NCBI GenBank assembly: GCA_025353985.1
Contig: JANXNT010000813.1
Span: 1-7,612, forward strand
Source of the DNA: Limnoglobus sp.
GTDB lineage: Bacteria; Planctomycetota; Planctomycetia; Gemmatales; Gemmataceae
DNA: 7,612 nucleotides
Direction: 5' to 3'
Shown: positions 1-6,061 of the stretch, piece by piece
How the letters are laid out: the number at the start of each line of letters is the position of its first letter
Numbering within the stretch: position 1 is the first letter of the stretch
The notes under the pieces: model-generated
Seen by the model: only the letters and a program-made list of their open reading frames with translations
Database searches by the model: none
What the model was told of the DNA's origin: nothing
Position numbers and translations under genes: made by a program

Positions 1-6
1 CAGGTA

Positions 7-135
7 GCGCCTTTTTTGGGTCATTATGCGACCTAAAATCGACCGTGCGCGCCTTTTCTGTGTCATTTGCGCGCACTTCTGTGTCATTTCGGCGCACTTT
101 TGAGTACGTCCGTGCGCGTCGCTCAATTCCGACTT
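7..135. repeat. Imperfect phased array of 21-22 bp repeats at the left edge
   Basis: Units begin at about 7, 28, 49, 71, 92 and 114, each opening with GCG(C/A), so the spacing is 21, 21, 22, 21 and 22 bp. The clearest units, at 49 and 71, share a core of CTTTTCTGTGTCATTT and CTTCTGTGTCATTT; the unit at 7 has CTTTTTTGGGTCATT. Units at 28 and 114 are degenerate and keep little beyond the GCG start. No convincing gene overlaps the array. Spacing of two helical turns suits protein binding to one face of the DNA. Multiple terminal repeats of about this size are typical of IS21-family ends, where the transposase binds, so this may be the end of an element lying left of the window. That is inference: no transposase is visible. 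Confidence 0.5.
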
Positions 136-235
136 ACGTCAAATCGTCTAGAACTTATTGACTTCGGGAAATCGTGTGGGCGACGGAATTTTTGTCAGAT
201 TTCGAACCCGGATCCGTTACACTGTCACAAAGTCG

Positions 236-340
236 TTCCTGCCAGCCCGCTGCGCGAGCAAGGGGTTGGACTTCCACGGTAGATTGACTGCGTGAAGTGG
301 CTTGCGGGTTCCCCTTGCTCGCGCAGCGGGCTGGCAGGAA
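236..340. repeat. 105-bp element with perfect 30-bp inverted repeat arms
   Basis: Positions 236-265 are the exact reverse complement of 311-340, with a 45-bp spacer (266-310). Each arm is very GC-rich and contains the core CGCTGCGCGAGCAAGG. The hexamer AAAGTC occurs at 229-234 just outside the left arm and at 339-344 overlapping the right end, as a target duplication might look. No gene lies inside. The structure fits a small non-autonomous palindromic element (REP or MITE type), or a very stable stem-loop when transcribed. It lies 64 bp upstream of the SUKH-like gene start, so it may also influence that gene's transcription or translation. The inverted repeat is directly seen; its mobility is inferred. 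Confidence 0.85.
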
Positions 341-404
341 AGTCAATCATTCCAAAGGTGCGTATCACGTCGCTTCGCTTTGGTAACGCCCTTGGAGAAT
401 GCGA

Positions 405-1019
405 ATGAGCGTTGCAGAGGATATCGCATTTGTCGGCCACCTCATCGATGCCTATGCCGTCGATGCGTATCGAATGGGCGTTGCGATGGAAGCCGATGAA
501 GACTTCGGTATCCCACCGGAAATGCAAGTCGGCGAGGTCGATGATGAGGGGTATGTGGCATGGCGGGTTTTGCCGTCGACACTCCTCCAAGCTGACGTAA
601 CAGCGGTCGAGAAGGAATTCGCAGTGACGTTCCCGCCGTTGTTCCGCGCGTATTTGCTGGCTCGTTTTCATCGGTTCGATCAAGTCAAGAGCCGACAATA
701 CGACCAACAGATATTGATGACAGATACGCCCTCGGAAAAGCCATTGAAGCCGTTGCGAGATCTCATGTTGGCATGGCGGTCACTGATCGACGCGGATTAT
801 GTCCCATTTGCGCAGTGGGGCGATGGCTGGGGGCCAATGTGTTTTGATCGCGCGACTATCGATGCGGATGGTGTTTCCCCAATCGTCTGGATCGATCACG
901 AGAAACTTGTGAATCGGAACCCAGAACAATGTCCGCAGCGTGCGTCCGTCATGCCACTGGTACAACCACTCTATCGGTCGTGCAGAGAGTATCTGCTGGA
1001 TGTGTTCGGCCGTAGCTAA
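405..1019 (+). CDS. SUKH / SMI1-KNR4 domain-like protein
   Basis: The 204-residue soluble protein has no signal peptide or membrane segment. The first about 60 residues are a predicted helical, acidic lead-in. From about residue 64 it reads like a SUKH (SMI1/KNR4) fold: an amphipathic helix with VEKEFAVTFPPLFRAYLL (68-85), a variable middle, then PFAQWGDGWGPMCFD (134-148) and PIVWIDHEKL (159-168). These resemble the family's 'polar start helix, P.F...Y', 'PFA..GDG....D' and 'V..WDHE' blocks. In bacteria many SUKH proteins are immunity proteins of polymorphic toxin systems; no toxin gene adjoins it here, so that role is only possible. The start at 405 is preferred because GGAGAA (394-399) lies 5 nt upstream; the in-frame ATG at 399 overlaps that site. 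Palindromic repeats lie close on both sides. The family call is from motifs only. Confidence 0.72.
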   Translation: MSVAEDIAFVGHLIDAYAVDAYRMGVAMEADEDFGIPPEMQVGEVDDEGYVAWRVLPSTLLQADVTAVEKEFAVTFPPLFRAYLLARFHRFDQVKSRQYDQQILMTDTPSEKPLKPLRDLMLAWRSLIDADYVPFAQWGDGWGPMCFDRATIDADGVSPIVWIDHEKLVNRNPEQCPQRASVMPLVQPLYRSCREYLLDVFGRS

Positions 1020-1082
1020 CGCGACGCACCCAAGTGATGTGAAGTTGCGGTTGACGGTGTTTTCGTGTCATCTCGATTTTGG

Positions 1083-1141
1083 TTTTATCCCAACGGGATT
1101 TCAGCGATTAGCCTTGGGTCGCGGTTTCCGCGCACCCAAGG
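1083..1141 (+). repeat. REP-like double-hairpin element, copy A
   Basis: Two stem-loops lie in tandem. The first is ATCCC-AAC-GGGAT at 1087-1099. The second is CCTTGGGT (1112-1119) pairing with ACCCAAGG (1134-1141), enclosing an inner stem CGCGG-TTT-CCGCG (1120-1132), with one unpaired C at 1133. A copy in the opposite orientation lies at 1201-1257. The paired positions change together between the copies, so the folded shape is conserved and not just the sequence. This suits a REP or palindromic-unit element, a class often moved by REP-associated Y1 transposases. No such transposase is in the window. Confidence 0.75.
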
Positions 1142-1200
1142 AACACAGCAAATTTTACCACGCCCCGTTGGCCCGCTGGGGTCGATTGCCATCGCTCTTA

Positions 1201-1257
1201 CCCCAGGTGCGCGAAACGCGACCTGGGGCCAATGGCTACAATCCCTGCGGGATAAAG
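1201..1257 (-). repeat. REP-like double-hairpin element, copy B (inverted)
   Basis: Read on the minus strand, this matches copy A almost position for position: first hairpin ATCCC-GCA-GGGAT, a linker ending in GGCC, then CCCCAGGT pairing with ACCTGGGG around an inner CGCG-TTT-CGCG stem. On the plus strand the large stem is 1201-1208 with 1221-1228, and the small one lies at 1240-1252. Copies A and B flank a 59-bp centre (1142-1200) that contains a weak CCCC/GGGG pairing (1163-1166 with 1178-1181). The whole 1083-1257 segment is therefore a large imperfect inverted repeat that could have formed by insertion of two units back to back. Confidence 0.72.
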
Positions 1258-1349
1258 ACAAAACATGACCGACTTGCAGTATTTCGCGAAAATGGGCTGT
1301 GTTGCCGTAACAGAAACGGGAACACGAATGTCGTGGAAATTTGATGAAA

Positions 1350-1424
1350 AGGGCACCCCTTGTGGGTGCCTTGGACTCGCTCCCAACTCCTGGCACAGGA
1401 ACCTGCAACCACAAGGGTGCCCCT
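1350..1424. repeat. Hairpin with a second pairing partner (nested inverted repeat)
   Basis: AGGGCACCC (1350-1358) pairs with GGGTGCCTT (1364-1372) around the loop CTTGT, giving a 9-bp stem with one G-T pair. The segment at 1406-1424 (CAACCACAAGGGTGCCCCT) is also a near-complete reverse complement of 1350-1368, with one indel on each side and one mismatch, so the left part can fold locally or pair with the right part. A small third hairpin, TCCTG-GCA-CAGGA (1388-1400), sits in the loop. There is no run of T after either stem, so a simple intrinsic terminator is not supported. It lies 63 bp beyond the stop of the small minus-strand gene and could still help end transcripts. Confidence 0.6.
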
Positions 1425-1486
1425 ACATGAGAAAATCGCAACATCAAAACTAGAACGTTGGGTTAACGCGACGCACATCGCGATCC

Positions 1487-1735
1487 CTATTCCTTGCCGA
1501 AGAACTGCGAGATGTCGAAGTAGACCGTACGCTGCTCGCCTGCGGCGTTACGCAGTGTGAGGATGTCGTACGGCTTGCCTTCGATAACCTGTAATGCCTG
1601 CATCTGCGACTGAAAGCCGGGGCAGTGTCGCCTCACCCACGCGTACTCTTTGCTGACACTGCTGACGACTATGGCTTGTTCCACAGAGGATCCGTCGCCG
1701 CCCGCACTACCGAAAAGCCAGTTGAACAATCCCAT
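1487..1735 (-). CDS. Hypothetical 82-residue protein
   Basis: I do not recognise a named family. The protein opens with MGLFNWLFGSAGG, a short hydrophobic stretch of the kind seen in many small planctomycete proteins. A soluble region of about 60 residues follows and ends YDILTLRNAAGEQRTVYFDISQFFGKE, which looks like two beta strands joined by a turn. Only one cysteine is present, so a zinc ribbon is unlikely. The start is set at 1735 because GGAGAG (1741-1746) sits 5 nt upstream. An in-frame ATG 14 codons earlier would place that site inside the gene. The gene is transcribed away from the M81 peptidase gene, and its stop faces the repeat-rich interval. That it is coding is supported by the strong ribosome binding site and balanced composition. 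Confidence 0.68.
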   Translation of the reverse strand: MGLFNWLFGSAGGDGSSVEQAIVVSSVSKEYAWVRRHCPGFQSQMQALQVIEGKPYDILTLRNAAGEQRTVYFDISQFFGKE

Positions 1736-1893
1736 GAATACTCTCCGTGTATGAGTGGTGTGCATTTTCGGCGTCACATGGTCGCGGTGTCAACAGAATT
1801 CGGGTCGCGGAAGTCGGAGTATTCGGATGTGGGAAGCCGCGTTTTCGGGTATCGTGTTAGCCAGTCTCATCACTGGAACTAGAGAAAAACATC
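1736..1893. promoter_or_regulatory. Divergent intergenic region, presumed promoters
   Basis: These 158 bp separate two genes read in opposite directions, so promoters for both should lie here. I see no confident -35/-10 pair or operator. The ribosome binding site of the minus-strand gene (GGAGAG, complement of 1741-1746) is clear. For the plus-strand gene only a purine stretch AGAGAAAAA (1881-1889) precedes the GTG start. The assignment comes from gene layout only. Confidence 0.35.
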
Positions 1894-3354
1894 GTGAGCC
1901 ACCGCATCGGAATCATTGGGTTAATGCACGAATCGAACACATTCATTGCCGAGCAAACGACGCTCATCGATTTCGAAAACGATCTGTTGTTACGCGGGCC
2001 GAGCGTTCGCGAAAAGATGGCGGACTCGTTGCACGAAGTCGGCGGATTCTTCGCGGGGTTGCAGTTGGCGGGTATCGAGGCGGTGCCGATCTTCATGGCG
2101 CGGGCGTTGCCGTACGGCACGATTTCCGCCGAAACCGCCGACATTTTGTTCGAACGCCTACTCGATGCCGTGGCGGAACACGCCCCGCTCGATGGCTATC
2201 TCGTTGCGCCGCACGGGGCGACGGTGTCGGCGAATCATCCGGACTTCGACGGCGATTGGCTGACGTTGTTACGCGAACGAATTGGCCAGACGCCGATGAT
2301 TGCGACGCTCGATTTGCACGCGAACTTGTCCGCTCGCATGGTGGCCGCCTGCGATGCGATCGTCGGCTATCGCACCAATCCGCACCTCGACCAAAAGGAA
2401 CGCGGCCTCGAAGCCGCCGCGCTGATGGCACGCACCGTACGCGGCGAAATCCGCCCCACGATGGCCGCCGCATTCCCGCCACTCGCCGCGAATATCGAAC
2501 GCCAGGCGAGCGCGGAACCGCACTGGAAACCGCTTCAGGACAAGCAAGCCGCGCAGTTGGCGTTGCCGGGCGTACTATCGAACAGCTTGCTGTATTGTTT
2601 CCCCTATTCCGACGTGCCGCAGATGGGTTCGTCGGTTGTCGTCGTGACCGATAACGACCCGGTATTGGCGCAAAAACTCGCCGACGAGCTCGCTGCGGAA
2701 TGGTGGCAACGCCGCGACGATTTCGCGGGCAAAATGCGAAGCGTGGCCGACGCGATGGCGTTTGTGAGAACCCACGATGGCCCGATTTGCTTGCTCGACA
2801 TGGGCGATAATGTCGGTGGCGGTTCCCCCGGCGATAGCACGATTCTGGCCCACGCACTGATCGAAACGGGCGTGAAAAGCATGGTGATTCTGCAAGATCC
2901 GGAATCGGTACACCATGCGGAATCGCTCGGCGTGGGGCATCGCGTGACGCTACGCATGGGCGGCAAATGCGATCGGCTACACGGCGAACCGATTGAAGCC
3001 ATCGTCGAAGTGATTTCGCTACACGATGGAAAGTTCGAGGAAACTGAAGTGCGGCATGGCGGCATACGCTCGTTCGATCAAGGTCGCACCGCCGTCGTCG
3101 TTACCGATGGCGGGCTGACCGTGATGCTGACCACGCGCCGGACGGCCCCGTTCAGCCTGCGTCAACTGACCGCGTTCGGCGTGATCCCGGAACAGTTCCA
3201 CGCCATCGTTGCAAAGGGAGTACACGCACCGACCGCCGCCTACGCGACGATCAGCAAGCACCTCATCCGCGTCAACACGCCTGGTGCCACCACCGCCGAC
3301 ATGGTCACGCTCAACCACCAGCACCGCCGCAAGCCACTGTACCCGTTCGAGTGA
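1894..3354 (+). CDS. M81-family metallopeptidase (MlrC / DUF1485-like)
   Basis: This 486-residue protein matches the full length of the MlrC family, zinc hydrolases named after the enzyme that cleaves linearised microcystin; most members have unknown substrates. The N-terminal M81 catalytic domain covers about 4-290 and the MlrC C-terminal domain about 298-480. Visible landmarks are GLMHESNTF (9-17), LVAPHGATVS (103-112), TLDLHANLSARM (138-149), GYRTNPHLDQKERG (158-171) and LLDMGDNVGGGSPGDST (300-316). By memory of the MlrC structure, likely metal or active-site residues are E13, H107, D140, H142 and H164; the D-x-H and 22-residue spacings agree. No signal peptide is seen, so it is probably cytoplasmic. 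The start is a GTG at 1894, placed just before the conserved opening block, with only a weak ribosome binding site. It looks monocistronic: a divergent neighbour lies upstream and a convergent gene block downstream. The substrate cannot be inferred from the context. Confidence 0.93.
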   Translation: MSHRIGIIGLMHESNTFIAEQTTLIDFENDLLLRGPSVREKMADSLHEVGGFFAGLQLAGIEAVPIFMARALPYGTISAETADILFERLLDAVAEHAPLDGYLVAPHGATVSANHPDFDGDWLTLLRERIGQTPMIATLDLHANLSARMVAACDAIVGYRTNPHLDQKERGLEAAALMARTVRGEIRPTMAAAFPPLAANIERQASAEPHWKPLQDKQAAQLALPGVLSNSLLYCFPYSDVPQMGSSVVVVTDNDPVLAQKLADELAAEWWQRRDDFAGKMRSVADAMAFVRTHDGPICLLDMGDNVGGGSPGDSTILAHALIETGVKSMVILQDPESVHHAESLGVGHRVTLRMGGKCDRLHGEPIEAIVEVISLHDGKFEETEVRHGGIRSFDQGRTAVVVTDGGLTVMLTTRRTAPFSLRQLTAFGVIPEQFHAIVAKGVHAPTAAYATISKHLIRVNTPGATTADMVTLNHQHRRKPLYPFE

Positions 3355-3417
3355 GAGCGACTGACTTTTGCTGGAATGTCGTGCGTAATTCGTTCAGGAG
3401 GTTATGAAAATCGGTTC

Positions 3418-3444
3418 CCAACGACTGCGGCCAGCGGTCGTTGG
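3418..3444. terminator. Hairpin between convergent genes, likely bidirectional terminator
   Basis: CCAACGACTGC (3418-3428) pairs with GCGGTCGTTGG (3434-3444) around the loop GGCCA, an 11-bp stem with one G-T pair. It lies 64 bp past the stop of the M81 peptidase gene and 42 bp past the stop of the convergent acidic-protein gene. On the plus strand a run of five T (3452-3456) follows after 7 nt; on the minus strand there is no T-run directly after the stem. Position and stability suggest transcription ends here from both sides. Confidence 0.6.
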
Positions 3445-3485
3445 TATCGTGCAATTTTTCCGCACGCGAGCAGCGTGCTCTACGA

Positions 3486-3959
3486 TTACGAATCCATTTG
3501 CTCTTTGACGAGTTGCATGAAGCAGGTGCCTTTTTTCTCTTCTTGCTTCTTGGCGAGGAACTCCTCGGCCTCGGGCTTTTGGTTGTAGGCGAAGGTGTCG
3601 AGGCGCTTGCTGCTGTTGTCGAAGACCACCCACACGGCCTTCATTTTGACTTCCTTGACGGCGCGGGTGCGCTTGACCTTGGGCTTGGCCGCAGAAGGTT
3701 CTTTCTTCTTGCGAACGGCTTTGACCTTGGGTTTCTTCTTTGGCTTTTCGTCTTCGTCGTCCGCTTCGGCGTCGGCCGCTTCCGGCTCGGCTTCGGCGTC
3801 TGCGTCGCCATCGGCCTCCGCATCTTCATCCTCGTCTTCATCCTCATCTTCGTCTTCATCGTCGTCGGCAACGACTTCCTTTTCGCCCTCTTTGGCTTCC
3901 ACTGCCTCCGCCTCACGGCGACGGTCCATTCGAGTCGGTCCAGCCTTCTTGCGTGCCAT
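3486..3959 (-). CDS. Acidic/lysine-rich protein with a small conserved-looking C-terminal region
   Basis: The 157 residues fall into four parts. A basic N-terminus (1-23, MARKKAGPTRMDRRR) is followed by a strongly acidic stretch (32-71) containing six tandem ED dipeptides and then A/E/D-rich sequence. A lysine/proline-rich stretch (72-107, e.g. KPKKKPKVK) comes next, resembling histone H1-like tails. The compact end region (about 106-157) reads MKAVWVVFDNSSKRLDTFAY, then a helical EAEEFLAKKQEEKKG segment and FMQLVKEQM. Only the last part looks folded. The function is unknown; charge-patterned tails suggest contact with nucleic acid or basic proteins. The start at 3959 has GGAGGA (complement of 3969-3974) 9 nt upstream. 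It begins 37 bp after the kbl stop on the same strand, so it is probably the last gene of that transcript. The reverse strand of the acidic tract gives a spurious polyserine frame. Confidence 0.82.
   Translation of the reverse strand: MARKKAGPTRMDRRREAEAVEAKEGEKEVVADDDEDEDEDEDEDEDAEADGDADAEAEPEAADAEADDEDEKPKKKPKVKAVRKKKEPSAAKPKVKRTRAVKEVKMKAVWVVFDNSSKRLDTFAYNQKPEAEEFLAKKQEEKKGTCFMQLVKEQMDS
3821..3867. repeat. Low-complexity GAT/GAA-type codon repeat
   Basis: On the plus strand this is an imperfect run of TC-rich triplets (TCT, TCA, TCC, TCG with C or G joins). On the minus strand it encodes the alternating Asp/Glu tract of the acidic protein. Codons alternate GAT/GAC and GAA/GAG without a perfect unit, so it is prone to length variation but has partly diverged. 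It is part of the gene and not a separate element. Confidence 0.7.
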
Positions 3960-3996
3960 CGCGCCAATTCCTCCACGTCTGCCAGGGTCAATTTCT

Positions 3997-5217
<1,221 letters not shown>

Positions 5218-5227
5218 GATTGCTCCA

Positions 5228-5971
5228 TCAAATTTTGTTGGGAATCGTCGTCGCGAGTGGTGTCGGTTTCCGCCACTCTTTCCACGCTTTCCAGACGATT
5301 GGTGCGACGGAAACGAACACGACGAGCATCGCGAGTTTGTCGATGTTCTTTGCCCACGTGAACGTGGGGTCGCCGAGGAGGCGTTGGAAGAGCGGGTCGG
5401 CAACGGGGATCACGAAATAACCGAACGACAACATGCTGACGATCCAGCCAATCCCGCCGATGACGTTGTAAAACAGAAACGAGCGATACGGCATTTTCGC
5501 GGCACCCGCAACGACCGGGACGAAGGTCCGCACGATCGGCACGAAGCGCGCGATGATGATCGTTTTGCCGCCGTGTTTTTCGTAGAACGCACGCGCACGG
5601 TTGAGATATTCCTGCTTGAAGAAGCGGCTCGATGGCCGATGGAAAATCGCAGGCCCCGCCTTCGAGCCGATCCAATATCCGACGGTATCGCCGAGGATCG
5701 CCGCGACGCACAGGCTGCCCATAAGCAGGGGCAAATTCCAACCGCTGAGGTAGGCCACGACGCCGAGAACAACGAGCAGCGAGTCGCCGGGTAACAGGAA
5801 GCCGATGAGCAAACCGGTTTCCGTGAAGACGATCGCGTTCACCGCAAAGAACGCCGCCCAGAACACGCCCGGCTGGTTCAGCGCCGCCTTGAAGGTATCG
5901 GGGTTTCGCAGATTCCGCGGGTCGGCGAGCGTCACAATGATCTGCCAAACCTGCGCGAAAAACTCTTCCAT
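5228..5971 (-). CDS. DedA family membrane protein (VTT / SNARE-associated domain)
   Basis: This 247-residue inner-membrane protein belongs to the DedA family, some of whose members act in lipid-carrier (undecaprenyl phosphate or phospholipid) translocation and membrane homeostasis. The hydrophobic segment at about 36-56 leads into the re-entrant region TETGLLIGFLLPGDSLL (50-66). More hydrophobic spans lie at about 66-93 and 164-190, and a last one near the C-terminus. The VTT hallmark ARFVPIVRTFVPVVAG (141-156) keeps the conserved R142, P145, R148 and G156. GDTVGYWIG (94-102) and FYEKHGGKTIIIARF (129-143) are also typical. The start at 5971 has AGGAG (complement of 5982-5986) 10 nt upstream; an extension to 6043 has no ribosome binding site and adds an arginine-rich leader. 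It sits 90 bp after the porin gene and 10 bp before kbl, so co-transcription with kbl is very likely. Confidence 0.93.
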   Translation of the reverse strand: MEEFFAQVWQIIVTLADPRNLRNPDTFKAALNQPGVFWAAFFAVNAIVFTETGLLIGFLLPGDSLLVVLGVVAYLSGWNLPLLMGSLCVAAILGDTVGYWIGSKAGPAIFHRPSSRFFKQEYLNRARAFYEKHGGKTIIIARFVPIVRTFVPVVAGAAKMPYRSFLFYNVIGGIGWIVSMLSFGYFVIPVADPLFQRLLGDPTFTWAKNIDKLAMLVVFVSVAPIVWKAWKEWRKPTPLATTIPNKI

Positions 5972-6035
5972 GCGTGACTCGCTCCTGCTTAAACGATTGA
6001 ACACCCTACGTCGAGGGACGCGGGGTGCCAGTTGT

Positions 6036-6054
6036 GCGTTCATCTTATGAATGC
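6036..6054 (-). other. Short hairpin just after the porin stop codon
   Basis: GCGTTCAT (6036-6043) pairs with ATGAATGC (6047-6054), an 8-bp stem with one G-T pair and a CTT loop. It starts 7 bp beyond the porin stop on the minus strand. No T-run follows, so complete termination is doubtful. It could weaken read-through or protect the porin transcript end ahead of the DedA gene. Confidence 0.35.
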
Positions 6055-6061
6055 GTCGCGA

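Larger units (their letters stand above)
1017..1476. repeat. 13-bp direct repeat at both edges of a gene-free, repeat-rich interval
   Basis: TAACGCGACGCAC occurs at 1017-1029, where its TAA is the stop codon of the SUKH-like gene, and again at 1464-1476, 10 bp before the stop codon of the opposing small gene. The 434 bp between the copies contain no convincing gene but at least three structured repeats (listed separately). The second copy is preceded by GTTGGGT, and the sequence resembles half of dispersed palindromes with GTTGGGTT and AACCCAAC arms. The pair may be a footprint of insertion or simply two degraded copies of one dispersed repeat. Short open frames across this interval are in different phases on both strands and have no good ribosome binding sites. 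Confidence 0.45.

Noticed and set aside
236..340. CRISPR-like interpretation of the paired repeat
   Set aside because: Only two copies, in inverted orientation, with no further units or cas genes.
225..707. Minus-strand frame of 160 codons covering the 30-bp inverted repeat
   Set aside because: It reads through both palindrome arms, producing the same peptide motif twice by symmetry, and overlaps the better-supported SUKH-like gene.
1085..1447. Minus-strand frame of 120 codons in the repeat-rich interval
   Set aside because: It runs through the palindromes, has no ribosome binding site and no family resemblance, and competes with several equally long frames in other phases.
1755..2654. Long plus-strand open frame of 299 codons inside the M81 gene
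   Set aside because: It is very arginine-rich with no recognisable motifs and lies in another phase of a well-supported gene. High GC content produces such shadows.
2093..2857. Minus-strand frame of 254 codons opposite the M81 gene
   Set aside because: Arginine/proline-rich shadow with no family resemblance; the plus strand is clearly coding.
5218..5403. 62-codon N-terminal extension of kbl
   Set aside because: It overlaps the DedA gene. The ATG at 5217 has its own ribosome binding site and gives the family's usual length.
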